DNA of 39,503 bases from Byssochlamys sp. IMV 00236 (Eukaryota > Ascomycota > Eurotiomycetes > Eurotiales > Thermoascaceae), in the NCBI GenBank assembly GCA_001931875.2, contig MSJH02000435.1, positions 1 through 39,503 of the forward strand, written 5' to 3'. Made by a program: the position numbers and the translations under genes. The notes beneath the pieces were generated by a model. That model worked only from the letters and a program-made list of their open reading frames with translations. It ran no database searches and had not been told where the DNA came from. Positions 12,448 to 23,799 of this stretch are shown one piece after another. The first letter of the stretch is position 1, and the number at the start of each line of letters is the position of its first letter.

Positions 12448-13065
12448 TTAGTTACGAGCGGGCTTCTTGGAAGGAGAAGCAGGCTTAGTAATGTGCTTCT
12501 TGGGATGAGCAGGCTTAGTAGTGTGCTTCTTGGGGTGAACAGGCTTTTTCTTATGGTCAGCATGCTCTTTTACTTCACGCTTGTTCTTTTCATGAGCAGC
12601 CTTCTTAGATGTAACGTGCTTCTTTGGGTGAGCGGGCTTTTTAGTAGTGGTATGCTTCTTAGGATGAGCAGGCTTCTTGGCATGAGCCTTCTTGAGAGAT
12701 CTCTTTTCAATAGAGCTCTCATACTAAATCAAAGAAACATTGTCAGCGTTACATGCCTAATCGTAAATATAAGCCAACTTACATCCAAGCAAATTACTTC
12801 ACCTGGTTTGATCTTGTCACAGTCAAAATTCGTATTGATCTTCTTGGTCCACTCAGACAGATGATCCTTGGTAATGCTATGCTTACTAGCGATTGATTGG
12901 CAGCTATCTCCGTTAACCACTATAAGAATGATGCTTAGAGTTCATATATAGGATAGTATACAGATACTACATACCTTCATAAGTCTTTCGACAGTGAGGT
13001 TGATCCAAGGCTTGAACAAGACCAAGGACAGAGAGAGCAGTAGAAGAGATAACAAAGAGCTTCAT
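12448..13065 (-). CDS. Secreted LysM-domain protein with Lys/His/Pro repeat tail
   Basis: Three exons: 13065-12975, 12919-12783, 12723-12448 (introns 55 and 59 nt); 167 residues. Residues 1-19 are a clear signal peptide ending in VQA. One LysM domain (about 28-76) follows, with the typical VVNGDSCQSIASKH start and an IKPGEVICLD end; cysteines at both ends suggest disulfides. LysM domains bind chitin or other GlcNAc polymers. In fungi, secreted single-LysM proteins can bind the cell wall or mask chitin fragments. After a possible Kex2 site (EKR) comes a 91-residue basic tail built from imperfect KPAHPKKHTT units. The tail would be strongly cationic and could bind wall polymers or metal ions (inference). 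The exon 2/3 boundary separates the LysM from the tail exactly, so the tail looks like an added module. Confidence 0.85.
12462..12681 (-). repeat. In-frame repeat encoding the KPAHPKKH tail
   Basis: Four to five imperfect copies of a roughly 30-nt unit encode AKKPAHPKKHTTT-like peptides in the last exon of the LysM gene. They are separated by a less regular Lys/Glu/His stretch. Confidence 0.75.
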
Positions 13066-14537
13066 GATAAAAATATTTGCAGAAGAAAGGTTGATGAGGA
13101 AAGCTGTCGGTGTCTACGACTCTACTCTTTTATATGCATGAAGGAATGTCTATTTTTATCTACTGTAGCACGATCAATCCTAAATACTGGAACCTCTTGG
13201 CACATGAGCTTCATTTTAATTAAACAAATCTGTCAATGGAAGCTGCCAAGATCAAATATCGGATCCGTAACTATGGAATAAACGAAATAGGAGATTCAGT
13301 ATTACTTTACTATAAATATACTTTGCGAATAACGGGTGTTCTGTCGATGTGGAACAAATGAAAAAAAAGAGAAAGAAAATGATCTAACAGATAATTAGGC
13401 GATCTTTTGTAACTTGGTCTATGTCTATAGATAGTTTATATTGAGCTTTGTATGTATCTCTTTTGCACTATGCTGTGCATCTGCTTATTCCCTCAAACGT
13501 AATCGGACAAGATGTGCTGAGTTTGAGCAATTAGAGTTGACACAAATTGGCGTAGAGTTATGATATTAAATGACATCTATTCTGTCTTGGCATGACAAGT
13601 GACATTAATTAAGTTCCTCTAAAAACTCTCTTACTTGATGATATGGTTACATATTCTAGTTTATCTTGAACACATTCACAGTAAAGAAACTTAGGTATAA
13701 ATTACATTACTGCTTTAGGTTCGTTTTATTTACATGTTTTACATACAGAGATTCATAGTAGTTGTATCTGACAAGCCTATACAAGAAGTATCATTATATA
13801 CTCATAATATTTGTGTAGTGTGCTATTTATGGCTCTAGAATATCTGGCTGGACGTTTAAAGTAACGCTCAAACAGAATTATGTTCAGTAATGTCGATAAT
13901 GTCGTACGTACACATGCTCTAAAGTAAAAGTAAAGCGATCTGATGATTTTATTGTAAAAGCATACATTAATTAGAACTCTATGTATGATCTTACGCACTT
14001 TGACTGAAAACATGATAGCAATAATTTTTGCTGTATAGTCCTGATGTAGGTAATTTATCAGCTAACGATGCCGAAAAGATATCTGCCAACTATTATTATT
14101 TGTACTTCTTTGACCACCTGATATGCTCACTGGATGCTGATATATGATGGTGCATCTTTCTTATCAGTATTTGTGTCTTAACAAACATCTTCTCTTTTGC
14201 TGTTCTTGCATATAAAAGCTTACTGCTTACTGTTTAATAAACTGTTGGCCTGTCGGTCCCTACAAAAATACGATATGTACAACTTTTGATTCATGCACAG
14301 CTACAATCTTTTGCCTCAGCGCAATCTACTACAAATCGCTCTAAAACGCACATATTCCCCTGAAACTTTACACTTTTTTTTCCAGACGCCTTTCGAGCGT
14401 TTTTTGTGCCTCATATTTCTCTCAGGCCATCTATAATGTAATTTACTGCAACATTGTCTTATTTACACTTTTTTTTTAATTCGTTTTATTAGTATTGTCT
14501 ATATGTATTTCTCGACTGTATACAAATCGGCAGGTAT
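13066..14537. other. Intergenic region with LysM-gene promoter
   Basis: The 5' part is the LysM promoter, with a minus-strand TATAAAAG at 13127-13134, 62-69 bp upstream of the ATG. The rest, up to the 3' end of the uS17m gene, is AT-rich. Small ORFs such as 14013-13777 (-) look like chance frames. A plus-strand CATATAAAAGC near 14209 resembles a TATA box but no gene follows it. Long T runs lie at 14374-14382 and 14468-14477. Confidence 0.45.
13127..13134 (-). promoter_or_regulatory. TATA box of the LysM gene
   Basis: TATAAAAG on the minus strand, 62-69 bp upstream of the start codon at 13065. The position and sequence fit a core promoter of a regulated secreted-protein gene. Confidence 0.55.
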
Positions 14538-14851
14538 TTATGCAGATTGACTGAAACCCTTGGTGCTTCTAATGATTTCAGCTACTGAAAAATGCTTGCG
14601 TTTACTGAGTGGTCTACAAGCTTCAATGCGCACTATATCTCCTAACTGACAAACTTCTTTTTCATCGTGTGCAAGATAATTTTTATGTGATTTAATTGTC
14701 TAAAGAACTGATGTTTAGCTTTTGATTCTAATGAACGATTCAATAAGTTTACCTTTCGAACAATAGGATGAAGCTTTTGTGTGGTTACTTTAACTTTGAT
14801 TGTCTTTTGCATAGCATTGCTAACAACCATTCCAACAAAATTTTGTCTCAT
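14538..14851 (-). CDS. MRPS17: Mitochondrial ribosomal protein uS17m
   Basis: Two exons: 14851-14753 and 14699-14538, with a 53-nt intron (GTAAAC...CTTTAG); 86 residues. It is a small-subunit mitoribosomal protein that binds 16S-like rRNA in the mitochondrial matrix. The N-terminus [20 protein letters not shown] is the typical uS17 start (GxVVSxxMxKTxxV). Exon 2 supplies the second half of the OB fold: [20 protein letters not shown], followed by PLSKRKHF, the family signature. The length is normal for a bacterial-type S17. Without the intron the second frame would be lost. There is no obvious cleavable presequence, as is common for this protein. Confidence 0.92.
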
Positions 14852-15291
14852 TTTATTCTACTGCTCTTTTAGAGGAAAAAAAGGGAAGGGGAGTGCTTCT
14901 TTTTGAAAGGGTGCTGAGTGTGTGTGTAGGGGAACGGATTGACATTATAAGCCACCTATTGTGCAGCCTGTTCAAACCTTGTTTGTCCTAGATTTTGGTT
15001 TAAAATCCCGACCGCAATATCATTTTTCACACTTGATCAACGAATAATACATAGGACGACAAGCATAATTGTGATCGACCATGACTTAAATAATCCTGGT
15101 TTCATATCAACAGATGTTGTTTGTAATAATAAATAAACATATACAAAATAGACTCTAAATAGACAGCATCAACAGAGCAAGTATTTTTATTTCTTTCATG
15201 TAATAGGCTACTTTTCATAAACAACGCAATTCTTTCTTCCTACCACTATTTATATATATGCCCCCTACTATCAACACACATACACAATATT
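14852..15291. other. Intergenic region between the FYVE-ARM and uS17m genes
   Basis: This 440 bp lies between two minus-strand genes, so it holds the FYVE-ARM 3' UTR and the uS17m promoter. There is a purine-rich patch (GAAAAAAAGGGAAGGGGAG) just upstream of the uS17m start and several AT-rich stretches. No gene is seen. Confidence 0.45.
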
Positions 15292-17666
15292 TTAATTTCT
15301 TCTCTTTGATTTCGACTTTGACTTGCTACTTTTCGTACTATGTTCTGATGAATTATCTCGTCTTTCGTTCTTGGTTATACAATCAGACACCTTTATACTA
15401 CCGTTTTCCTTATCATCGCTAATATCAGTATCTGTCAGTTCGCCGCTTGTGATAGATGCCTTCTCGGTAGATTCAAATATTTTTTTTTGAATAATGCTTT
15501 TGGCTCGTTTAATGGTATCGTTGTCTTGTTCGGCATTTGTGTTTAGTATTCCGGTAATAAATGGGTATATCTCTTGACATTTTCCCTTCCATCGCACCAA
15601 TTCTGTTTCATCATCGCTAAGGAGTTGTACTATACATGTATTAAGCACAACACTACAAGATATAAGGGTACCTTACCGTTGGATGATATATTATCAATAG
15701 CTCTTACAACATGCCGAGTGATATCTACTGTTGCATGAGGTGATTGTCCAAGTGCAAGTAATGTTGGTAATATGTTGTATGCTTGGGTGTGTGAAGATGA
15801 TTTTGATATATTACAACCAAGCATGATGGAACAATTCTCCTCTATTAACAATCAAGCATGTTAGGTAATACACTGTCTATATCATATTTACCACTTTACT
15901 GTAAAGCGCCAAGTTGGCTAAGCATCGTGCAACATGCTTATGAATCTCGACATGCGTAGGAAGAGCAGCAGGCACATTGCAGATGTAGCGTAGCAAGTGT
16001 GGTTGTAGCATCAAATTAAGCTGAGATTCATCTAAGTTATGTATAAGCTATCAGTGTTAACTGCTAAAGGATATGTTTATGCAAATCTTATTACTGTTTG
16101 TAGCAAAATTTGCCTAAACAGGATCTATGTTAGTCTTTTATCAGCATGTGTTTCAGTTCATAATTACCAGTGCACAACAAGCATGTGAGATAGCTGCAAC
16201 ATCTACAGAAGATTCTGTTGTTGGATGATCTGCATCGTCGGATGTATCAGTTGCCAAATAATACAAAAGGTCTTCTGATTTCGTCTTCCTATCCAGGTCA
16301 TCTAAAGGAAGTCGAGCAATGATGGAGATCAATGCACGAGAGCCTTCTCCACCAAGTAAAGATGACTTGTATTTATCTTGTAAAAGTGTTAGTCTTTCCA
16401 TTGTATCTAGTATAACAGTTCATATACCATTTCTTAGCGAGAGATAAGCAACCGCTTTCGCTAAATACTTTCGAACTTCATTGTTGGATGACCGTAACAG
16501 GCAAGGAAGCTTGCCTGATGCTTGAACTACTTCAATAATACTGCTTTGAAAGGATACCTGTGAACTGATCGCTGATATGGCCTTTGCTGCAAGGCTCTGG
16601 ATGATATTGATTCTATCGGTCGTCTGCCCATCTTGTTTGCCTGATGTTGCTAATTTGAGTAAACTGATATCGAATGCAGCTAATACAAGCAGGATTTCTA
16701 GTACCCCTTCATCAATGACTTCCTTTTGACTCAGAATTCCAGCTTTGGATAGCTGATAGAGTACATGTGTACAGTTGATGAGTATCTCAAGAGCAAAGTT
16801 TTGTGCGTTATCTTCAGAGAGACTGGATATACTAGGAGCGCTAGAGTGATCAGATGAAGTTTCTTTTAGATGATTGATAGAAGCGTAAAGTTGGATTAAT
16901 GAAAGAAGTGGAGGTAAAGCCCATTTAATGATGATGGCAGGACGTATAGATTCTAACCAAGAAAATGAATAAATGACAATGTATCACCATATATGCATGC
17001 ATACCCTTTTCTGCTAAAATTGCTAGTACAGTTGTCGTAAGATGGTGTAGTGTCAGATTCTTGGACGTTCTACAAACCCAAACTAAAGCATCTATACCAC
17101 CATATGCCACCATATTATGTAAATCTTTGTCTAGATAGAAACTCAATACCCTCCCTATTTCTTACTCTCTTTAATTACCATTATCTTTTTCGGCAAGTTC
17201 CAGTAATCCTCTGACTCCATGTATCTATTAAAAATGATAAGTTGAATTGTCCTCTTATATCTATAAGTTAATACCTGAGTAGACACGCCATGGTCTTGAT
17301 CAATGATATAAGTCACAAGATATGCTACATCGAAGCAGCCATTACACACTCTCACTGCCTTGGTTCCATAGCCTAGTTGTGGTAAAGGTACTTTACGTGA
17401 AGAACATTCCTGACAGAATATGTTGCCACTGAATTAAAATTACATTAGTCAAAGCTTTACAAAAATAAAAGAATTGTACCAGTTTCGACAGTGATGCTAA
17501 TGCAACATAATTAGTAAACATAACCAGATAAAATAAAAAGGGTCATTACTCGTCTACGCAAAGGTCCAAATGCAGTGTTGCATAAGTAACAAAAGGAGAC
17601 ATCCATATCATTGACCCAAGTAGGTCGAGGTAATAGAAAGGTTAATCTATCGTCGTAAGATTGCAT
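15292..17666 (-). CDS. FYVE zinc-finger protein with armadillo-like repeats
   Basis: Ten exons: 17666-17550, 17496-17480, 17428-17275, 17224-17179, 17130-17005, 16952-16428, 16376-16168, 16047-15892, 15839-15677, 15629-15292; 616 residues. Residues 17-76 form a complete FYVE finger: WVND, eight zinc cysteines (C26, C29, C42, C45, C50, C53, C73, C76), RRHHCR at 38-43 and RVC at 71-73. These are the PtdIns3P-binding features that target endosomes or vacuole. The rest is mostly helical armadillo-like sequence, for example GGIDALVWVCRTSKN, SSNNEVRKYLAKAVAYLSLR and VARCLANLALYSK, then an acidic/Ser/Lys-rich tail ending KSKSKSKRRN. Exon 2 is only 17 nt and encodes the HHCRN core. The start at 17666 is preferred to an upstream in-frame ATG (17714), whose leader would be a translated T-run. 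The cargo or partner is unknown. It is probably an endosomal scaffold. Confidence 0.85.
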
Positions 17667-17812
17667 ATAAAATATTAAAGTAAAGAAGAAAAAAAAAAAG
17701 GACACAGGCACCAAAGTTATGCCATTATGCAGCGTATTTCAGGAAAGAGAATTTAAGTGTCACGAGGCTTGCTATGACACCGATATAGTTTCCAAATATA
17801 ATACATCATTTT

Positions 17813-17845
17813 TTATTATTAATATTATTATTATTATTGTTATTG
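17813..17845. repeat. ATT/TTA trinucleotide repeat at the sirtuin 3' end
   Basis: An (ATT)n-type microsatellite begins right after the sirtuin coding region and overlaps its stop codon (17840-17842). Confidence 0.6.
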
Positions 17846-19782
17846 TTCTTTTTGTTCTTCATCATTTCGAGATTCTTCTTCTTCATTTTCACTATACGCA
17901 CTAGAGAGGAATAAAGTCAGTATAACTATAAGAATATGAATAACAAGTACCTTTGACTATCTAAAAACTTGGCATCAACAACAGCTCCAGGAAATGTATA
18001 CAATCCATTTCTCCAAAACTTGCATGGATTCTCTTGACTATATTTTATACTTTCTTCACTTAATGCACTTCCTCCAGGCAACTTGTGATGCTTTAGCTCC
18101 CAGTTTAGTCTACGACATATTTCAGGGACAATGATATCACAATCACCAAGCAATTGTATATCAAATGTCATATGAGTGATAGGTGTACGATTAATCAGGA
18201 TCTGAGGAACACTATGAGGTATTTGCTGCATGATCTCTGATACAGGAGACACTTTGAGTGATGAACCCATGACGATCAGCAAGTCCACATGTTGAGTATC
18301 AAGAGCTAATAAGTTATCAAATTCTGAAGGCAGTCTTTCTCCAAAGAATGTAATGTCCTACATGTCACATATGTTAGTCCTTACGTTGTAAAATGCTCAT
18401 AGGTACATAACTGGTTTCATAATCGATACACCTCTTGGTCCTTCTTCTTCTTCATTCGTACCTTCCTTGACTCCACATTTTGGACATGGTGGTACTTGCT
18501 GTGCCATTATATAGCTTTCGATCTCTTTTCCATCCACTTTATATCCACACGTCACACAAGATGCAGTTGCAAAACTACCATGGCAATTGACGACGCGCTT
18601 AATATCAGCCTTGTGCTCCAAAGTGTCTATATTCTGCGTATAATTTCTAAGCAACTTGCCCTTGTCCTCAACGAGCTTGACAAATAAATGACTTGGACTA
18701 GGCTCGTAATTGGTAGGATAAAGTTCCTTGGCAAACGAATAAAAGATCTCTGGAGTCTCACGAAAGTATTCAATGTCAAACATTTGCTGTGGATCATCAA
18801 GTTCGTATTCCTGTAATCGGGAGTAAATGCCTGTTTCAGATCTGAAATCAGGTATGCCACATGATACAGACACACCAGCACCCGTGACGATCATGATATT
18901 ATTCGCTTTGGATAACAGATCAACTACGTCATCAAGTACGTTGACATAATCCAATCGTCTTCTCTTTCGCAGGAATCGTGTAATGATACTCTTCAATATA
19001 GGAAGTAGCTCAATATCTGAAGCTAACAAAGCTGCCCTCGGATGCTACTTTCGCATATTCCATCTTGATCATCAGTATGTATATAGTGTTATAATATTAA
19101 TAATTCATTACCATGTAAAGTCCAAACACTTCCAACATTTTGGGCACTGGAGTGGATGTTTGCAAGACATGCTTTTCAAGAAACTTCATCAAGCCTTTTT
19201 TTTTAAAGAAGTAAGCATCAGATCAAACATTATCTTTTTATTTTACCTATTTCTCTAGCCTCTTCACGTAACTGTTCCATTTCTTCATCTGTAAAACTAG
19301 TCCAAGCTTTGTGCAACTTATCAAATTATTATAATTTCTAATGAATACGGTTCAATCCCATCCAAGTGTTTACCTTTCTGAACTTCTTCTTCTTCTATAT
19401 TATCTACATCCACTAGACTATCATCGTCTCTAAACAGTGCAGGATGAGCCAACAGACTTTCAATACTGTCCGTATCGCTCTCTTCCTCTTCTTCTTCTTC
19501 TTGTCCTTCAACCCAATCCCGATCAGATTCTTCATTATATTCTTCAAGATCATGAAAGTGCATGCTGGATTCTTCATCTACGTGTGTACACCCTTAGACA
19601 ATTTTTTTTTTTTGGAGATATGCTTTATGTGTGTTACCTTGGCTTACTTTGGACTTTTTGATGACACGATCATCTTGAGTTTCAGTTTGAACTTCATCTT
19701 CCAAAACTAATCTCTTGTTTATAGAGGCTGATTCACTTGATAAGTCAGATGGTGTAATAGGTTGATTATTGTCTTGGTCCAT
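17840..19782 (-). CDS. NAD-dependent protein deacetylase, class I sirtuin (Sir2/Hst/SIRT1 type)
   Basis: Seven exons: 19782-19638, 19577-19374, 19306-19247, 19194-19112, 19044-18412, 18357-17951, 17900-17840; 530 residues. It removes acetyl groups from histones and other proteins using NAD+. Catalytic core: GAGVSVSCGIPDFRS from 219, TQNID at 300-304, catalytic His319 in NCHGSF, zinc cysteines C327/C330/C351/C354, then KPDITFFGERLP (formed across a splice junction with a GTTATG donor) and GSSLKVSPVSE. An acidic N-terminal stretch (about 65-80, mostly Glu) and a pre-core REAREIGLM helix match SIRT1/Hst1-type class I enzymes. The C-terminus is acidic. It is probably nuclear. The exon 3 acceptor (CAAAG) is weak, so that boundary is less certain. 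The gene begins 173 bp behind the FYVE-ARM gene's start, in tandem order on the minus strand. Confidence 0.92.
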
Positions 19783-20299
19783 CAGTAATAATACCCTTTT
19801 AAGGAAAAAATGGGTAAGAAAAGAAAAAGAGAAAAAAAAAGTTGGTGTGACTGTGTATGCAAGGGTTATAGGGGATATGCTGTTCTCTCACATACATAAG
19901 TCTTGCTTAATACTATGCAATAGCAATAATAGAAAGAATAGCTTTTCTTTTTCAAGCAGCATCTAAACTATTATCTTTGTTAAACTATTAGGATGATATG
20001 TTATTGCACTCACACACACACACTCACGCATATATATACATACATGTGTATATAAATTGAAATGATCCATTGATCTCTCCCTTTTCCCTTCTTTCACACT
20101 TGACTTGTAGCCATGCCAACCTATCTGCCCATGATCCTTATAGTAGATACACACATGTACACACACTTGCACAGCAAAGCATAAAAAAGTGATGTTTTTT
20201 AGATCCAGGTCGGAAAGATAAAAAAACGTCACTTTTTTAAGGCGTAGCTTTTTTGTTATATCCAGGCTATACTTTCCTGTTCTTTTTATTATTTTTAAT
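19783..20299. promoter_or_regulatory. Divergent promoter region of the sirtuin and TIM23 genes
   Basis: 517 bp between two divergent start codons. A CA/TA microsatellite lies at about 20009-20057 (CACACACACACAC then TATATACATACATGTGTATATA), with a second CA-rich patch near 20151-20172. A short inverted pair GTGATGTTTT / AAAACGTCAC near 20190-20235 could form a weak stem. No TATA box is convincing for either gene. Confidence 0.5.
20009..20057. repeat. CA/TA microsatellite
   Basis: A (CA)n tract passes into TATATACATACATGTGTATATA within the sirtuin/TIM23 intergenic region. Confidence 0.7.
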
Positions 20300-21013
20300 A
20301 TGGGCATTTTCGGCTTTGGATCTAACAGCAACAATACCCCCAAACCAGAGGAAACTCAAGATCTTGATGACTTGTACTCACCTACCGGCCAATCAACCAG
20401 TTTTGAAGAATCATTTGGTCATGAAGAAAGTGGTTATGAAAAGATGCCTGACTTTATGTCCTCAATCACACTCGATTCAAACCGTCTTCAACCCATGTCA
20501 CTCCAGGGTCTCGATTTTTTGCAAATAGAAGATAGCGCACCCGTCGGTTCTTCCTCTGGCTTCACACCTTCCCGTGGCTGGTCTGACGATTTGTGTTATG
20601 GTACGGGTACTACCTATCTGGCTGGTTTGACCCTTGGTGGTGCTTATGGTATGGCAGAAGGTCTCAAAAAGAGCTCAGGTGCCTTTAAAGTTCGTTTGAA
20701 TACCACATTGAATACAATCACTAGAAGAGGTCCTGGTGTTGGTAATGCTGTGGGTGTTATTGCCATGGTGTATAACGGAACAAACTCCTTAATTGGTTAT
20801 ACCAGAGGAACCCATGATACATTGAATAGCGTGGCAGCTGGTGGAATTGCTGGTGCAATCTTTAAATCAACTGCAGGTAAGATGAATACATATTATGAGG
20901 GAACCATTATCTGACTTGATCCTATTCTAGGTCCTAGAGCTGCTGGAATCTCCGCTGCTATTTGTGCTGCTGTTGCTGGTACTTGGTCTTTTATAGTTCA
21001 ACTTCAACAATAA
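20300..21013 (+). CDS. TIM23: Mitochondrial inner-membrane translocase subunit Tim23
   Basis: Two exons: 20300-20876 and 20931-21013, with a 54-nt intron (GTAAGA...TTCTAG); 219 residues. Tim23 is the core of the presequence translocase that moves matrix-targeted proteins across or into the inner membrane. The first about 90 residues are hydrophilic and acidic, as in the intermembrane-space receptor domain. Four hydrophobic segments follow with the Tim17/22/23 pattern: GTTYLAGLTLGGAYGMAEGL, RLNTTLNTITRRGPGVGNAV, NSLIGYTRG...AAGGIAGAIFKSTAG and, in exon 2, AAGISAAICAAVAGTWSFI. Small-residue (Gly/Ala) helix packing is visible. The length is very close to yeast Tim23 (222). The start is the first ATG, with no upstream in-frame codon of note. 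Confidence 0.93.
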
Positions 21014-22548
21014 AAAAGGGAAAGGAAGGAATCAACTCGATATACGATGTGAAATTAGATACAATCCAAAAAGAGAATTTTTTTTTAATTGGTAAATTGA
21101 GAGTGTTGTTTCTAGAAGGAAAGAAGGAAAAGGAGAGAGAGAGAAGGATTGATAAGGTAAAACTTTCCTTTTCTCGGTAGATACGATCTTTAGTTTGATA
21201 AAGAAGTCTTTGTGTTTCATAATACGTTTTTAATCAAGCCTACATACGACTATGCTCATTTTAATTAAGAGAAGCAGAGGATGGCTGATGACAGTAAGAT
21301 CTATAAAAATAAAGTATTCCATGTTGAAGAGTGAACACATTTTGACAAGATTACGAGCTATTATCTCTTGAACAAAATTGCAGAATGATACGTCCAATTC
21401 TTGCACATTTCGTTGTACTCCACACTGATAAACTGTCTTTAGCATGGGAATCATTGTCTAAATCTTTAAAAAAGTAGAATAATGGGTATAAAGTAGTCAT
21501 AAACTAAGAAAGAGCTCAATAAAAGACAAAAGGAAGTATAGGACTCATAGCAGATTTTATTTAGAATGCTATAGAGCCACACTAGTGTTCGAGAGGAGAT
21601 TATATATGAATATCAATGATGCGTGATGCGACCTATTATGAGCTAATCAGGCTGCTTACCTTTTCAAATATGAAAAAGAGCCTTGAATACTGCAGAAAAT
21701 TTAAAAAGTAATAGACAGAAGGAGTCTTGAATACAATAAAATGAGAGAGCAGCTACAGACTGAAACTTGAGATATGGATACATTTGAGAGTGCTATTTGC
21801 ATGTAGTCAACCAGGGAGCAATAATGGATATCAGTAAAGAGAAGGTCATTGATACAGACCTAAGGAAGCCCCTAGAAGAAGCAAACGAAATGATCTATAG
21901 TCAAAGGTATAAACCAAACCAAGGACAAGGACAAAAGAGTGGTAATGGCATACGAGATAGGCATACAAAAGTAGCAGAAGAAGAAGAAGAAGTGGGATTT
22001 ATGTAAATGTCTAAATAAGAAGAGGCGTTAGAGCATATTATGTTCAGTGTGAGAAGGTGCTCCAAATGAAAAGATCAATGAAAGTGATGAATGACGATAA
22101 ATGAATGTGAGCTAATCTTGAGTCTTGAAGCAATCAAGCGAATGAGAACAGACACAATCAGCTAGCACCTATAATAAATAGATCAAAGGAAGATATGCGA
22201 TAATGAGATTACATTCACCATTTTCGTGCTTGCAAAGATCATAGGTTAGCCATATCATCAGATACATGAGAAGAAGAACCAAGATCCAATAGGAGAACTT
22301 ATTTAGGAAACCAAACCCACCCACCACCTCGAAGGACAGTCATTCTGCAAATACCGGCGTTTGCTTTTTTATTAAAGCATCGCACGTCGCGATGAGTGGT
22401 GTGTACTGAGGAATGAATTATACACTAAAATTAATCTAGCTCCAGACATCCACGAAGGAGACCAGCACTTGCTTCTTGAAAAAGCTGCCGTATGAAATTG
22501 TTATTAATGTCGATGATAATCATACCGTGCATTAACTTAATCACTTAC

Positions 22549-22774
22549 CTTCCGCTTCAACTTCGTTATCCTCTTTTCGTCTCTTCCTCTTGAGGCATTT
22601 CATCTGACTTCCAGCCTCATGCATATGAGCGTTGCCATTAGCATACATTTTCATGGTGACATTCTTCGAATTCATCTCTTCAATCATGATGAATACGTCT
22701 ACCTCTTTGTCCTCTTCAAAAACGGCGACAATCTTCTCTTCTTCTTCTTCTTCTTCTTCAATCACGGCAATCAC
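22549..22774 (-). CDS. Possible exon of an unidentified acidic/basic protein
   Basis: This open frame on the minus strand begins with a Glu run encoded by GAA repeats. It continues with mixed, coding-like sequence (EEDKEVDVFIMIEEMNSKN) and then a basic patch KCLKRKRRKED that would serve as a nuclear-localisation signal. It ends at a good donor, GAAG|GTAAGT (22548). A possible acceptor lies near 22480-22485 with an open frame beyond. No ATG precedes the Glu run (a TGA lies upstream), so either translation starts inside or an upstream exon is missing from my reading. The family is not recognised. Confidence 0.3.
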
Positions 22775-23799
22775 TTCTTCTGTTCAGGCACGCTTAATCA
22801 CTCTTGTTTCTCTTTGTTCTTTTCTATCCTTTTCCCTTCTTTTCTGCTCTATTTTTAGGTAAATTTCTTTGATTATCATCAAACAGTTGTAGTTGGGCAC
22901 AAAGTTACACAGTTTCCCATGGTTGCATTAACCCTATTTTAGTTTTTTTTGATTTCTTTCCAAACACTACAAAACGGATAATAAATAGTTATCGTACACA
23001 CATAAAAGATTTATGCATGAGTAGAAAGTAAAGTGACAAAGGTTAAAGGAAGTAGCATATAAAGCAATCTCTTCTTAACGTCGATCCTTTATTGTACGGT
23101 TGACACTCCGAACAAACGAAATGAATAAAGGGTTTGAAAAGGTGGCACCGGGTCATTCTTAAATATTACGATAGTGATATTGTGCTTTTTGTTGTAGTCT
23201 GTTGCTGCAATACGATCAAAGAAGAGCTATCGTTTTTAATAGTAGACAAAGAATTGGTAATTGTTTTCTAAGCAAATAAGGCTTACTGTTTGTACATGTA
23301 TATTAAGAAGGAAGCGTAGTGATAATCATGCAACTACGAAAATGGCTATTCCAATGACTAACCGATACTGCGTGCCCAAACAAGCCTAACTTATCAAGAA
23401 TCGAGACAGGATTGCTATACTATATGATAATGAAATGATCTAGAGTCAAAGAAGGGCATAAACAGATATATCGATGAAATCGTCACTTGAAGGTGAGGCA
23501 CGTGAATTAACGAGGAATTAGGAAATTACATACGTTAGCTTTGTGGTCATAGTCAAACAGCATATGTCGAAAAGTTTCTAACAAGTGACAATACTGACAA
23601 TGATCAATTGAAACTTGTTAAGTATACCGTGAATGTAACCCTGCTGCAAAATTCAATCAGAATCCTCGAGATGATTACCGCATTGGTGCTAAATAAAAGT
23701 TGTATCCTTTGTGCGCTGATGTGTATAACATATCGGAAGCTCCTGAGAGATAATGATACTAATTGCAATTATTTGATGTATCCGTTTATTGTTTAATGA

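Noticed and set aside
12442..12864. 140-codon plus-strand ORF rich in Leu/Ser/Arg
   Set aside because: Complement of the repeat tail and introns of the LysM gene; the minus-strand model has signal peptide, domain and splice support.
16407..16427. A 21-nt GT...AG segment in the same gene
   Set aside because: Too short; the 51-nt alternative (16377-16427) has a GACTAAC branch-like motif 11 nt before its acceptor and keeps the frame.
17155..17178. A 24-nt GT...AG segment in the FYVE-ARM gene that would also keep the frame
   Set aside because: Too short for a spliceosomal intron; a 48-nt intron from the same donor (17131-17178) keeps the frame and has the normal size.
17667..17714. Upstream in-frame ATG giving the FYVE protein a hydrophobic, Phe-rich leader
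   Set aside because: The leader is a translated T-run, a typical 5' UTR feature here, and a signal peptide would not suit a cytosolic FYVE protein.
21797..22006. 69-codon plus-strand ORF with a Glu run
   Set aside because: No upstream promoter or splice context and the Glu run is a simple GAA repeat; kept only as a note in the region description.
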